A stretch of DNA of 21,548 bases from Chloroflexota bacterium (GTDB lineage: Bacteria; Chloroflexota; Anaerolineae; B4-G1), in the NCBI GenBank assembly GCA_024232355.1, contig JAAEPW010000777.1, positions 1 through 21,548 of the forward strand, written 5' to 3'. A model generated the notes under the pieces. That model saw only the letters and a list, made by a program, of their open reading frames with translations, did not search any database and had not been told where the DNA came from. Position 1 is the stretch's first letter; every line of letters starts with the position of its first letter. Shown here piece after piece: positions 8,143-16,934 of this stretch. Position numbers and translations under genes: made by a program.

Positions 8143-9713
8143 TCGAAATGCTCGAACTCCGGGCCGATGAAACGCCGGATACCACAGCGTTTACGTTTAT
8201 CGACCAACCCTGTCCTTACAGCGAGCTGTGGCAGCGGCTCAACCAATTTGGGGCCTATCTGCAAGCGTTAGGGACAAAACCCGGCGACCGGGTAGTCCTG
8301 ACCCTTCCCAACAGCGCCGAGTTCTTTTTTGCCTTTTACGGCGTCCAGCGCGTTGGAGCCATTGCCGTGCCCATTTTTCCCGGTTTTGGTCAGGACCACA
8401 TTCTGTCGATTATGAGACTGTGCGGGGCCAATACAATTGTCATACCCTCCTCTACGCCGGAAAAGCGGTTGGCGAAATTCATGGCACAGGCGGCCCACCA
8501 TGACATCTCGGTGATAACTGTTTCGGAAAGCGCCCTCTACCCCTCCGAGGCCAAATTTCCCCAAATTAGTCCGGACGACGTGGCTTTTATTCAGTACACT
8601 TCTGGCAGTACCAGCGACCCAAAAGGCGTACAACTTGCTCACGACAACTTGCTCAAAAACGTCCAGCAGATGATTGCGGGCATGCAAATCACAAAGGACG
8701 AAATCTTTGTTAGTTGGCTGCCGATTTACCACGATATGGGCCTGATCCTGAAAACGATGGTTCCATTTTACCTGGCCGCACAAACCATCCTCTTGCCAAC
8801 CAGCTTGAAAAACGTGTCTGTGTGGCTGGAAACCATTCAACGCCACAAAGCTACCTTTACCGCCGCGCCGGACTTTGCCTATCGGCTCTGTCTGCGTCAC
8901 ATAAAAAACCCGGCGGATTATGACCTGTCCACATTGCGGGTGGCCCTGAATGCGGCTGAACCTGTGCGTCACAAAACCATCCTCGATTTTGAAAAAGCAT
9001 TCGGTCTAAAGAATGTGATGGTGGCCGGTTACGGCCTGGCCGAGGCCACTGTCGGCGTGAGCATGTGGCCCCCACAGACCGAGGTCAAGGTTGACGAGCA
9101 CGGGTACGTGTCCATTGGCCCCCCTTTTCCTGAGATTGAGATCAAGATTATCCAAGATGGGCAAGCCGTTGGCCCTGGCCAAGTGGGCGAGATAGCCATC
9201 AAAAGCCCTGCCAACAGCCGGGGGTACTTGAGAAATCCTAAAGCAACTCGCCGCCTTTTCTGGCAGGCCGGCTACATTCTGAGCGGTGATTTGGGTTATC
9301 TGGATGAAGCGGGCCATCTATTCATTGTCAGTCGCAAAAAGAATACCATCATTCAAGCCGGGCGCACCATTTATCCCCAGGAAATTGAACAAATTGTCGA
9401 CACGTTGCCCGCAGTACGTTACTCTACGGCAGTAGGGATTGATAAAGGCCGTATCGAGGGCGAGCAAGCTTATGTGTTTGCCGAAATTCGAAACGATGCG
9501 CCCTCGTCGGAAAGTGCGTTACAGGATATGGTAGTGGAGATTGTCGACAACATCCACAGCAATTTGGGTTTCCGGCCCGGCCGCGTTTATCTGGTCAACC
9601 CCAAAACCATTCCCCTGACCTATAACGGCAAATTTCAACATGCCCATTTGAAAGAGATGTATCTCGATGGTACGTTATTCAAAGAAGACAAGATCATGTA
9701 CCCGGATTATTGA
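8115..9713 (+). CDS. Acyl-AMP ligase / acyl-ACP synthetase (FAAL-like)
   Basis: A 532-residue adenylate-forming enzyme. Motifs in order: P-loop YTSGSTSDPKGV (161-172), WLPIYHDMGL (201-210), YGLAEAT (306-312), SGDLGYLD (390-397), the hinge region RKKNTIIQAG (407-416) and NGKFQ with the catalytic lysine at 506. The WLPxYHDMGLI and following APDFAYRLC text are typical of fatty acyl-AMP ligases and close relatives, which activate a fatty acid with ATP and pass it to a carrier protein. I cannot see from motifs alone whether the FAAL-specific insertion is present; a CoA ligase remains possible. The ATG at 8115 lies inside the end of the ACP gene, with AGGA at 8101-8104. The 28-base overlap suggests fixed stoichiometry and partnership with that ACP. 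Confidence 0.88.
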   Translation: MSISNVRTLIEMLELRADETPDTTAFTFIDQPCPYSELWQRLNQFGAYLQALGTKPGDRVVLTLPNSAEFFFAFYGVQRVGAIAVPIFPGFGQDHILSIMRLCGANTIVIPSSTPEKRLAKFMAQAAHHDISVITVSESALYPSEAKFPQISPDDVAFIQYTSGSTSDPKGVQLAHDNLLKNVQQMIAGMQITKDEIFVSWLPIYHDMGLILKTMVPFYLAAQTILLPTSLKNVSVWLETIQRHKATFTAAPDFAYRLCLRHIKNPADYDLSTLRVALNAAEPVRHKTILDFEKAFGLKNVMVAGYGLAEATVGVSMWPPQTEVKVDEHGYVSIGPPFPEIEIKIIQDGQAVGPGQVGEIAIKSPANSRGYLRNPKATRRLFWQAGYILSGDLGYLDEAGHLFIVSRKKNTIIQAGRTIYPQEIEQIVDTLPAVRYSTAVGIDKGRIEGEQAYVFAEIRNDAPSSESALQDMVVEIVDNIHSNLGFRPGRVYLVNPKTIPLTYNGKFQHAHLKEMYLDGTLFKEDKIMYPDY

Positions 9714-9725
9714 GGTAATATATCT

Positions 9726-10646
9726 ATGGGACGTATGTTAAAATCGATACTCGGCTTTTCACCAACAAGAGTAAATTCACTTTACAAGGGCAAAGGCAAA
9801 GCAACGCAGATACTGCAGCAAATTGGACAAGCCTACTTGCAAGGCTGCAACATGGCTTTGGAAAACAGTAGTCCCGAATCGCTGGGCCGCAGGCTCAACG
9901 CTATCGAGCCTGAATACCGCGGATTTGCTGCCGAAGGCGTCGGAACGGGGTTGACTTTGTTAGACTACTTTACTCCGTGGAACAGAAGCCGGTTGCAAGC
10001 TTTTTTGAACGGTCCCGGAGCGATTCACATTTATATGCTGCATGTTGGGGCCGGCTGGGTATTTGCTCGGCTGCGTCGCTTTAGTCGGTGGCCTTTTACC
10101 CAACTGGATCCTTTTATGCGCTGGTTTATATTGGATGGCTATGGTTGTCACGATGGATTTTTCTATTGGCAACATTACACTCAAAAACAAGCGTTGCCCA
10201 AAGGGTTTTCCGGCTACGAATACCGGGCCTTTGATCAGGGATTTGGCCGAAGTATCTGGTTTATGGCAGAGACCGACGTCGCCCAAATTGCTGCGACTAT
10301 TGCCCTGTTTCCCCCAACACGGCAATCTGATCTATGGAGTGGTGTTGGAACAGCTTGCTCTTTTGCCGGTGGCGTAGACCGGGCAACCATAGATACTTTA
10401 CGCTCTGTAGCAAGGCCTCATCAAATTTATCTGGCCTTGGGCGCAACCTATGGTGCCAGAGTTCGGCAATTAGCCAATATTTGGGCTCCACACACTGAAC
10501 TTGCTTGCCAGATTTTGTGCAGCATGTCCGCCGAGGATGCGGCTAATGTCAGCCACGCTGCTATGAAAGATCTTCCTCCAGATGGTCAAGAACCAGCTTT
10601 TGAAATCTGGCGCCGGCGAATTCAAGCCCACTTTGCAGATATGTGA
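9726..10646 (+). CDS. DUF1702 family protein
   Basis: A 306-residue protein recognised by the blocks HVGAGW (106-111), LDGYGCHDGFF (136-146), YRAFDQGFGRSIWF (166-179) and DLWSGVGTACSFAGG (202-216). These correspond to the family called DUF1702. The biochemical function is unknown; from memory the family occurs in enediyne polyketide loci and beside carotenoid or lipid genes. The conserved His, Asp, Arg and Trp residues suggest an enzyme, but no fold is evident to me. Hydrophobic patches around 98-140 could touch a membrane. The start has GAGGT (9712-9716) overlapping the ligase stop. Its place between ligase and exporter suggests it modifies or hands over the acylated product; this is inference. 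Confidence 0.85.
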   Translation: MGRMLKSILGFSPTRVNSLYKGKGKATQILQQIGQAYLQGCNMALENSSPESLGRRLNAIEPEYRGFAAEGVGTGLTLLDYFTPWNRSRLQAFLNGPGAIHIYMLHVGAGWVFARLRRFSRWPFTQLDPFMRWFILDGYGCHDGFFYWQHYTQKQALPKGFSGYEYRAFDQGFGRSIWFMAETDVAQIAATIALFPPTRQSDLWSGVGTACSFAGGVDRATIDTLRSVARPHQIYLALGATYGARVRQLANIWAPHTELACQILCSMSAEDAANVSHAAMKDLPPDGQEPAFEIWRRRIQAHFADM

Positions 10647-10681
10647 CAGTTGATACAGCCACTCGATAAACAGGCAGGGTT

Positions 10682-12286
10682 ATGATGAGAAATTGGTTTA
10701 GACCAAACACCCAAAAAAAAATCCAGGCTTCTACCAGCCACCATCAGGGCAAACACCTGATTGAACTAGAAGACGTGGTAAAAGTGTACGAAACACCGGC
10801 CGGCCCTTTTACCGCACTCAAAGGGATTGACCTTCAAGTAGATGCAGGCGAGTTTGTGGCCGTCATCGGCAAATCGGGCAGCGGCAAATCGACCTTGATC
10901 AACACGATCACCGGCATTGACCGGCCTACCCTGGGTAAAGTGTTGGTCGGCGGTGTGCCCATCCACACCCTAAACGAAGATGAAATAGCGATCTGGCGAG
11001 GCCGCAATTTAGGCGTTATCTTTCAATTCTTTCAGCTTTTACCCACCTTGACCCTTGTCGAAAATATCATGCTGCCGATGGAGTTTTGTCGACTCTACAC
11101 CCCGGCTGAACGTAAAGAACGGGCTATGCATTTGTTAGAGTTGGTAGAAATGGACACCCAGGCCCACAAGTTACCCTCGGCTGTTTCAGGCGGGCAGCAG
11201 CAACGAGCGGCAATCGCTCGCGCTTTGGCTAATGACCCGCCCGTACTTGTCGCCGACGAACCAACTGGCAGTCTCGACTCGAAAACCGCTGACGCCATTT
11301 TTCAACTCTTTGACACCCTGGTGGCACAGGGCAAAACTATTCTCATGGTCACGCACGACCAGGATTTAGCCCGTAGAGCAACGCGGGTGGTGCTTATTTC
11401 CGATGGTGAAATTGCTGATGAATACATTTCTCAAGCACTAGATACGTTGGACAAGAAGCAACTGGTCCAGATTTCGACCAAACTGGAACCGGTCCGTTAT
11501 GCCCCCGGTTCAACCATTTTCCACAAAGGCGATCCAGCCGATAAATTCTATATCATCATCAAAGGTCAGGTAAAAGTTATCATTCAACACACTAGTGGCA
11601 AGGAAATTGTGGCTGCCACACTGGGGAACGGCCAATACTTTGGCGAGATTGGACTTTTGCAGGGAGGAAAACGTACCGCAACGGTTCGAGTGGCGGCCGA
11701 CTCGGAGGCGATACTTATGGGCCTTGACCGGGATACCTTTAGCAATCTGATCGCCGATTCTCAGCTTACCAATTCAGCCATGGCCCAACTGATGCGCGAG
11801 CGCACCACAGCCAATCATTTATTGAGCGTCGTGCCCGACCTGAATGAAGAACTGTGGCAGAAACTCGAGTCCGGTTTCAAAGTGCTCGAATATGAACCGG
11901 GAGCGATTATTATCCAAAGAGGTGACATTGCTGACAAACTTTATCTCGTTACCAAAGGCACAGTTGAAATTTTACAATCGGATGAGGAAAAAGTTATCGC
12001 CACACTGGGCAGCGGCCAATATTTTGGCGAGATTGGCTTACTCCGAGGAGGTATACGGACAGCAACGGTTCGGGCCGCTTGCGATATCGAGACCGGTGTT
12101 GAGGTGATGGCCATTAGCCGTGAAGCATTTAACAAGCTCATGACCGAATCAAAAATGACCAAAGACGAAATCCTCCTGGCAGGCATGCGCCGGCGCCTCG
12201 GTTCAAAACTGACAAAAGTTGGATTTCCAATATCGCAAAAAAGAAAGCGACCAAGTAACCTGTTGGACAAGATTAGTGATGATTAA
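10682..12286 (+). CDS. ABC transporter ATPase fused to two cyclic-nucleotide-binding domains
   Basis: A 534-residue fusion. Residues 26-250 are a LolD/MacB-type ATPase: Walker [10 protein letters not shown] (63-71), signature SGGQQQ (169-174), Walker B LVADEP (189-194) and the switch histidine H225. Two cNMP-binding domains follow, about 262-360 and 395-490. Each has the phosphate-binding cassette with the conserved Glu and Arg: QYFGEIGLL...KRTATV (318-335) and QYFGEIGLL...IRTATV (446-463), so both look able to bind a nucleotide. The two copies are close in sequence and probably arose by tandem duplication. Typical LolD-type ATPases end near residue 230-250, so the second half is an added regulatory module. 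The gene overlaps the permease start by 8 bases. ATP-driven transport switched by cAMP, cGMP or a related ligand is the likely, but inferred, role. Confidence 0.92.
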   Translation: MMRNWFRPNTQKKIQASTSHHQGKHLIELEDVVKVYETPAGPFTALKGIDLQVDAGEFVAVIGKSGSGKSTLINTITGIDRPTLGKVLVGGVPIHTLNEDEIAIWRGRNLGVIFQFFQLLPTLTLVENIMLPMEFCRLYTPAERKERAMHLLELVEMDTQAHKLPSAVSGGQQQRAAIARALANDPPVLVADEPTGSLDSKTADAIFQLFDTLVAQGKTILMVTHDQDLARRATRVVLISDGEIADEYISQALDTLDKKQLVQISTKLEPVRYAPGSTIFHKGDPADKFYIIIKGQVKVIIQHTSGKEIVAATLGNGQYFGEIGLLQGGKRTATVRVAADSEAILMGLDRDTFSNLIADSQLTNSAMAQLMRERTTANHLLSVVPDLNEELWQKLESGFKVLEYEPGAIIIQRGDIADKLYLVTKGTVEILQSDEEKVIATLGSGQYFGEIGLLRGGIRTATVRAACDIETGVEVMAISREAFNKLMTESKMTKDEILLAGMRRRLGSKLTKVGFPISQKRKRPSNLLDKISDD

Positions 12287-14687
12287 TTTGCGAACCAAAA
12301 AAGTACTGCGCGATGTGTGGAACAACAAATCCCGCGTCATATTGGTGGTTATATCTATTGCTATGGGACTTTTTGCCACAAGCTCTGTTTTTCGGTCTCG
12401 AGAAATACTAGCCCGTGAATTAAACACCGGCTTTATGGCTATCAACCCGGCCAGCGCAACGCTGTTAACGCACTCGGTTGATGATGATTCTCTCGAGACC
12501 ATTGATAAAATGGATAGTGTGCAGGCAGTCCAAGGCCAGCACATCGTTTGGGCCAGAATCAAGGTTGGAGCAGAGTGGCGATCGCTTAAATTGGTTGCCG
12601 TCTCTAATTATGACGACATTCCGGTTGATAAAATCGTACCGGTTGAGGGAGAATGGCCGCCTCCCGAACAAACCCTTTTGTTAGAACGATCTTCACTGGC
12701 GGCCGCCCAAACACAAATAGGTCAACCCGTATTGATAGAAACACCCGACGGGTATCTGCGCGAGATGCCCATAGTAGGTTTGGTGCATGATCTTACGGTG
12801 TCTTCGGGAAAGCTGGTCGACCAAATACTTTTTGGCTATATCAGTCTGGAGACGCTTGACTGGTTTGGACTGTCTAGAGATTACAACGAAATAGATATTC
12901 TAGTTACCGGCGATATATTTAACAAGGATCATATCAGGGAGGTATCCACACAAGCCAAGGATACCCTAGAGCAAGAAGGACAGATGGTTTTGGGCACGCA
13001 AATTCTTGAACCCGGCAAACACCAAATGGATAGCATTATCCAAACGTTATTGCTAATTATGGGAATCTTGGGGATACTCTCGCTAATTTTGAGCAGTTTG
13101 TTGGCATTTAATACGATATCGGCAATATTGGCCCGACAAGTTCCGCAAATTGGCATGATGAAAGCTATTGGCGCGCCCAAACGTGACATTTTGGCTATGA
13201 ATATGGCAACCATTTTTATTTTTGGTCTGCTGGCTCTGTTTGTTTCAATCCCGCTGGGTATGGTAGCGTCCCGGATACTTGTCGCCCAACTGGCCGATCT
13301 CTTTAATTTTGACATTAAAAGTTTCAGTGTGAGTTACCAGACAGTGATTTTAGAAATTCTACTAGGCTTGATGGTTCCTACTGTGGCCGCGTTGCAGCCA
13401 ATTGTCAGAGGTATGCAGATTACGGTACGTGAGGCTATTGCCAATCAGAAAGGGGGTCAATTTGGAGCAAACGTTATCGACAAATTGGTAGCCCGTTTAC
13501 GGGGATTACCGGCAACAATGCTCTATGCTATTCGAAACATTTTTAGACAAAAAACTCGACTGGTGCTGGCCCTGGTTACACTGTCTATGGGTGGAGCTGT
13601 TTTGATAACCGTTCTCAGCATTCGGGCCTCGCTGCTGTTAACCGTTGACGATATAGCATCTTACTGGCAACAAGACCTGTCGGTTGATTTGCAGTATCCT
13701 TATCGAACAGCCAAGATAAATCGACTGTTGTCAAAAGTATCTGATATTGACCAAATTGAAGGCTGGAACATAAAATCGGGTTTTCGGGTACGCCCCGACG
13801 GACAGGAATCAAATGAACAGATCACAATTTTTGGGGTTTCGGTTCCCAGTCACTTTATCGCACCTACCCTAACTCAAGGACGTTGGCTAAGACCACAAGA
13901 TGAAACTGCCATTGTAATCAATCTGGATGTGTTTGCAAAAGAGAGCGACATTCAGCTTGGCGATTGGATTACGCTCAAAATTGACGGACGTGAATCAGAA
14001 TGGCAAGTGATAGGTTTCAGCGTTACCCAGGTGGTCGGCTTTGGCGAACCCAAGCCCGACAATCCCATAGCCTATGCCAATTACGACTATTTTAGCCAGG
14101 TGATCGGCGAGGTAGGACGAGCAAATAGAATAGCCATTGAAACCCAAGATCACGATGCGTCTTTTCAGGTTGTAATGAAACAAAGGTTGGAAGAACACTT
14201 TGATGCTGCCGGCGTACGAGTACGTACCATAGAAACCAACGAAAAAACATATTTGCAACTGGTTAATTTAACCGTTCCAATTCTTGCGTTGCTGGCGTTT
14301 ATGGCTGTTTTGTTTGCCGTGGTTGGTGGTCTGGCGTTAACGGGCACAATGAGCCTGAACGTGCTTGAACGCACCCAAGAGATCGGCATTATGCGGGCCG
14401 TGGGTGCTGCGGGTAATATTGTCATGCAAGTTGTAATTATCGAGGGCATCTTTGTAGGACTAGTGAGCTGGATTTTGGCCAGCTTATTGGCCTACCCACT
14501 AAGCTGGGGCATGAACATTTTTATAGGCATAACGAGTTTTTATAAAGTCCCATTTACCTTTGCATTTGCCCCTATCGGTATTTTGCTGTGGTTAATTATT
14601 GTCCTTATCCTGTCTGTCTTGGCCAGCTATATTCCGGCTCGTAACGCCTCAAGCTTGAGTGTGCGTAAAGTGTTGGCGTACGAGTAG
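12279..14687 (+). CDS. FtsX-like (MacB/LolC type) ABC permease
   Basis: An 802-residue membrane protein with duplicated FtsX architecture. Hydrophobic segments lie at about 20-38, 252-280, 307-335, 355-375, 427-450, 662-690, 717-740 and 765-790, with two large extracytoplasmic domains (about 40-250 and 450-660). Each half has the cytoplasmic coupling text after its helix: [17 protein letters not shown] and [16 protein letters not shown]. The end [18 protein letters not shown] is typical. Such permeases work with LolD/MacB-like ATPases in moving lipids, lipoproteins, peptides or antibiotics, usually by a mechanical rather than channel mechanism. An upstream in-frame ATG at 12219 exists, but I prefer 12279 because ATGATTAA links it to the ATPase stop and it starts just before the first helix. 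It is the last gene of the operon. Confidence 0.92.
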   Translation: MINLRTKKVLRDVWNNKSRVILVVISIAMGLFATSSVFRSREILARELNTGFMAINPASATLLTHSVDDDSLETIDKMDSVQAVQGQHIVWARIKVGAEWRSLKLVAVSNYDDIPVDKIVPVEGEWPPPEQTLLLERSSLAAAQTQIGQPVLIETPDGYLREMPIVGLVHDLTVSSGKLVDQILFGYISLETLDWFGLSRDYNEIDILVTGDIFNKDHIREVSTQAKDTLEQEGQMVLGTQILEPGKHQMDSIIQTLLLIMGILGILSLILSSLLAFNTISAILARQVPQIGMMKAIGAPKRDILAMNMATIFIFGLLALFVSIPLGMVASRILVAQLADLFNFDIKSFSVSYQTVILEILLGLMVPTVAALQPIVRGMQITVREAIANQKGGQFGANVIDKLVARLRGLPATMLYAIRNIFRQKTRLVLALVTLSMGGAVLITVLSIRASLLLTVDDIASYWQQDLSVDLQYPYRTAKINRLLSKVSDIDQIEGWNIKSGFRVRPDGQESNEQITIFGVSVPSHFIAPTLTQGRWLRPQDETAIVINLDVFAKESDIQLGDWITLKIDGRESEWQVIGFSVTQVVGFGEPKPDNPIAYANYDYFSQVIGEVGRANRIAIETQDHDASFQVVMKQRLEEHFDAAGVRVRTIETNEKTYLQLVNLTVPILALLAFMAVLFAVVGGLALTGTMSLNVLERTQEIGIMRAVGAAGNIVMQVVIIEGIFVGLVSWILASLLAYPLSWGMNIFIGITSFYKVPFTFAFAPIGILLWLIIVLILSVLASYIPARNASSLSVRKVLAYE

Positions 14688-14723
14688 TACACAAAGAGCC
14701 ATTCCAACCGAAAAAGCACATTC

Positions 14724-14817
14724 TTCCCCGCTCCTACCACAGCAAACCCAAGTCCTCACCCAGCCCCACCCTCCCCGCATTCCACCGCCCCCGTCTCAAG
14801 GAAACAAGCCAATGCAC
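14724..14817. repeat. Dispersed ~100-bp repeat, copy B
   Basis: The partner of copy A at 3523-3624, in the same orientation. Shared blocks in order are TCCCCGC, ACCACAGCAAACC, CCCCGCATTCCA, CGCCC, AAGG, GCCAA and TGCAC. It begins 37 bases after the stop of the permease gene. Confidence 0.65.
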
Positions 14818-15023
14818 TTTACCTGGGTAGACCAGGGGAAGATGGCGAGGGAGCGGGTTCGGGCCGCGTTGGCACAGATCAGAACGAGCGAATCGACATT
14901 CACCGCTCTCCCTCGACTTGAGCGCTCTCGCCAATAGGGAAATCTGGGTAGACAATGGCCCCACACTGCATCTCGGTGATGTTTCAACCACATCCTCTGC
15001 TTTGACAACCGGTCGCCGTCGTA

Positions 15024-15044
15024 GTACCTACGTTCCGTAGGTAC
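15024..15044. repeat. Perfect hairpin GTACCTACG-TTC-CGTAGGTAC
   Basis: Nine-base arms with a three-base loop. Only four bases separate it from the next perfect hairpin. It has no T-run and lies upstream of a promoter-like pair, so a REP-like repeat is more likely than a terminator. Confidence 0.75.
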
Positions 15045-15048
15045 GCAC

Positions 15049-15072
15049 CATTCCCCATCCACCTGGGGAATG
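15049..15072. repeat. Perfect hairpin CATTCCCCA-TCCACC-TGGGGAATG
   Basis: Nine-base perfect arms with a six-base loop, directly following the hairpin at 15024-15044. The pair forms a compact two-hairpin unit reminiscent of REP doublets, although I see no REP transposase in the window. Confidence 0.75.
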
Positions 15073-15076
15073 GGAA

Positions 15077-15105
15077 TTGATGTTTCATACGTTTTGTGCT
15101 ATCAT
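15077..15105 (+). promoter_or_regulatory. Candidate promoter upstream of the orphan ORF
   Basis: TTGATG (15077-15082), a 17-base spacer and TATCAT (15100-15105). Predicted start near 15112 would give a ~165-base leader to the ATG at 15278, and that leader contains half of the 12-bp inverted repeat. Confidence 0.4.
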
Positions 15106-15254
15106 CACCCCAACGGTTTAGGAGAACCAGGTTCGCACCCAGCAAATGCACGTGGCTGCGCTATCGGCGGCAAGCTCGACTGTTCCACGCGCAGCAGAGG
15201 CACAAGTTGACGACGGTTCGACCCCACACCCGGCCAGCGCATAAACCGCGTACT

Positions 15255-15266
15255 GCTAGGCGGCAC
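15255..15266 (+). repeat. 12-bp inverted repeat, left copy
   Basis: GCTAGGCGGCAC, whose exact reverse complement GTGCCGCCTAGC occurs at 15687-15698. The two copies enclose the orphan ORF with 11 and 4 bases of clearance, so the ORF and repeats may form one mobile or recombined unit. Confidence 0.6.
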
Positions 15267-15277
15267 CAGAAACGACG

Positions 15278-15682
15278 ATGAAAAAGACTCTACTGCACCG
15301 TATCTTTGGATGGGGAAGAATCCCCAAGCAATATGCACCTACGCTCCACGATGAGGGCATTGTCCTGATAGATGAGGGTATAGGCGGTTCGATCACCTTT
15401 AAGAAGTTTAGGGCTCCAGGCCAGTACCATTCCTGGAAACGAAGCTGGTTCACAGGGTGCATTGTGCTTACCGAACAAACATTTGCGGCTTTTGCATTAA
15501 TCAAACCACTTGTCTACGTTTCGTTGGATCACGAGAATATCTCTGAACTCCTCTGCACCATTGAGGAAAGCGACACGTTGCTCATTAAATACGACGCCTC
15601 AGCGTTCAATGAGAAATGGTCTGGCACAATAGAGTGCAGATTCAAGACATCTAAAGCGCAGATGTTCATCGAACGGCTATAG
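15278..15682 (+). CDS. Hypothetical 134-aa protein in an inverted-repeat-bounded unit
   Basis: I do not recognise this protein. It begins MKKTLLHRIFGWGRIPKQY, then a beta-rich pattern (EGIVLIDEGIGGSITFKKF, SWFTGCIVLTEQTF, LIKPLVYVSLDHEN, DTLLIKYDASAF, GTIECRFKTSKAQMF). The alternation of strands ending in a helix-like tail is compatible with a small PH/GRAM-like or similar barrel, which is only a guess from pattern. No signal peptide or membrane span is seen. There is no good Shine-Dalgarno before the ATG. It is enclosed by a perfect 12-bp inverted repeat and stands apart from the flanking operons, so it could be a captured or mobile gene cassette. Confidence 0.6.
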   Translation: MKKTLLHRIFGWGRIPKQYAPTLHDEGIVLIDEGIGGSITFKKFRAPGQYHSWKRSWFTGCIVLTEQTFAAFALIKPLVYVSLDHENISELLCTIEESDTLLIKYDASAFNEKWSGTIECRFKTSKAQMFIERL

Positions 15683-15686
15683 CACT

Positions 15687-15698
15687 GTGCCGCCTAGC
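15687..15698 (-). repeat. 12-bp inverted repeat, right copy
   Basis: GTGCCGCCTAGC, the exact reverse complement of 15255-15266. It begins four bases after the stop of the enclosed ORF. Confidence 0.6.
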
Positions 15699-15801
15699 CT
15701 CTATTGGTGTGTCCTGAAGCTGTCGTCTGCTAGCCAGTGGAGTGACTCGTTCACCCACAACCACCAAGCACAAAAAGACCGCTCAACAGGAAGGTCAAAG
15801 A

Positions 15802-15876
15802 ATGAGTGAGGAGTCATCGGTTTCCAAACGTTCCACCCGGCGTTCTGTGATGCAGATTACATCAGGAGCTTGGTAA
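15802..15876 (+). pseudogene. Possible relic of a Tat signal peptide (24 codons)
   Basis: A 24-residue frame reads MSEESSVSKRSTRRSVMQIT then SGAW and a stop. It has a fair Shine-Dalgarno (AGGAAGG, 15788-15794). The text STRRSVMQITSGA resembles the start of a twin-arginine signal (S/T-R-R-x-F-L-K followed by a hydrophobic run), but it stops before the hydrophobic core. It may be the beginning of a lost exported protein or simply chance. Confidence 0.25.
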
Positions 15877-15970
15877 AAATGACAACATGGAAGCCAATTC
15901 TTTGTGAATAGTGCCAAATCTGAATGGGTTGGAGTATTGGACAGATAATTGAATTTGAGGAGGACTCGAA

Positions 15971-16729
15971 ATGAATCTTAACGACAAAACTGCTCTTATC
16001 ACCGGTGCTTCACGGGGCATTGGTCAGGCTATTGCCCAGAGATTCGCTGCCGCTGGATCTAGAGTAGCCGTTCACTACCATCAGAACCGAAGCGCTGCTG
16101 AGGCAACGTTCAAGGCATTGTCCGGTCAAGGACATATTCTCATTCAGGCCGATATAACCAAGCCTGACGAGGTGCAACGTATGGTAGAAACCTCCATCGA
16201 GCAACTAGGCGGCCTAGATATTTTGGTCAACAACGCTGGAGCCGGTTTCGAGAATCACTCCCTAGTCAACATAGATTACAAAACATGGCAAGACTCCTGG
16301 CGACAGACTATTCACACCAACCTCATTGGGGCAGCGAACGCATGTTACTGTGCTGTTCGACATATGATTGAGCGAAAAAGTGGTAAAATCATCAACGTTG
16401 GGTCACGGGGAGCCTATCGCGGCGAACCTTTGTCCCCAGCCTATGGCGCGAGTAAGGCGGGCCTGCATGCTCTAAGCCAATCACTGGCAAAGTATCTGGG
16501 ACAATACAATGTCTTTGTCACCGCCGTTGCGCCAGGCTTTGTGGAAACCGATATGAGCTATAAAAAATTGACCGGTTCTCAGGGTAACGAGATTCGCAAT
16601 CAGAGTCCTTTGGAGCGAGTGGCCACCCCGGAAGAAGTTGCTCACACTGTCCTGTTTCTTGCTGCTCCTGGCTCGGAGTGGCTCACTGGTGGGGTAGTTG
16701 ACCTCAATGGCGCATCGTACTTGCGATAA
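15971..16729 (+). CDS. SDR family oxidoreductase (FabG-like)
   Basis: A 252-residue classical short-chain dehydrogenase/reductase. Visible motifs are the cofactor loop TGASRGIG (11-18), NNAG (87-90), the active-site Asn117, Ser145, Tyr158 and Lys162 (YGASK), and the usual PGFVETDM (188-195). Length is typical. Such enzymes use NAD(P)H to interconvert a ketone and an alcohol; FabG-like members reduce 3-oxoacyl-ACP, but many relatives act on sugars or other alcohols, so the substrate is open. The start has a strong AGGAGG (15958-15963) with a 7-base spacer. The gene stands alone, convergent with the kinase gene downstream; whether it serves the acyl operon upstream is uncertain. Confidence 0.93.
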   Translation: MNLNDKTALITGASRGIGQAIAQRFAAAGSRVAVHYHQNRSAAEATFKALSGQGHILIQADITKPDEVQRMVETSIEQLGGLDILVNNAGAGFENHSLVNIDYKTWQDSWRQTIHTNLIGAANACYCAVRHMIERKSGKIINVGSRGAYRGEPLSPAYGASKAGLHALSQSLAKYLGQYNVFVTAVAPGFVETDMSYKKLTGSQGNEIRNQSPLERVATPEEVAHTVLFLAAPGSEWLTGGVVDLNGASYLR

Positions 16730-16934
16730 CGAGTTGGGGCAAGAGTTAAAATCGTATAGGTTATGATCGCAGGGGAAATTGCTTCACCCAGTGCCACCAC
16801 CTTGGCAGAACAGGGAGAGACGGCGAACCGCAAGATGCCACCATTGGGGTCAAAATGCAAGTCTGTGACCGTTTTTAGTATAGATCGACATTGTGTAACG
16901 GCACATCAAATGAGGATTGAGACAGCGGCTCCAC

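Larger units (their letters stand above)
14688..15277. other. Repeat-rich intergenic region after the operon
   Basis: About 590 bases without a gene I trust. It holds copy B of the dispersed repeat (14724-14817), a short open frame at 14812-14937 that may be a gene relic, two perfect hairpins (15024-15044 and 15049-15072), a promoter-like pair (15077-15105) and half of a 12-bp inverted repeat (15255-15266). I see no clear GC hairpin followed by a T-run as an intrinsic terminator for the operon. Confidence 0.6.

Noticed and set aside
8268..8972. 234-codon minus-strand frame
   Set aside because: Entirely antisense to the acyl-AMP ligase, whose motifs prove the plus-strand reading.
12219..12278. 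Longer N-terminus for the FtsX permease
   Set aside because: It would overlap the ATPase gene by 68 bases and add a polar leader; the ATG at 12279 in ATGATTAA fits better.
14812..14937. 41-codon frame starting MHFTWVDQGKMA
   Set aside because: The first residues faintly recall the start of dual-specificity phosphatases (a -FxWVxxGKLA- pattern) and a frameshift could extend it, but the match is too short to call a gene or a pseudogene.
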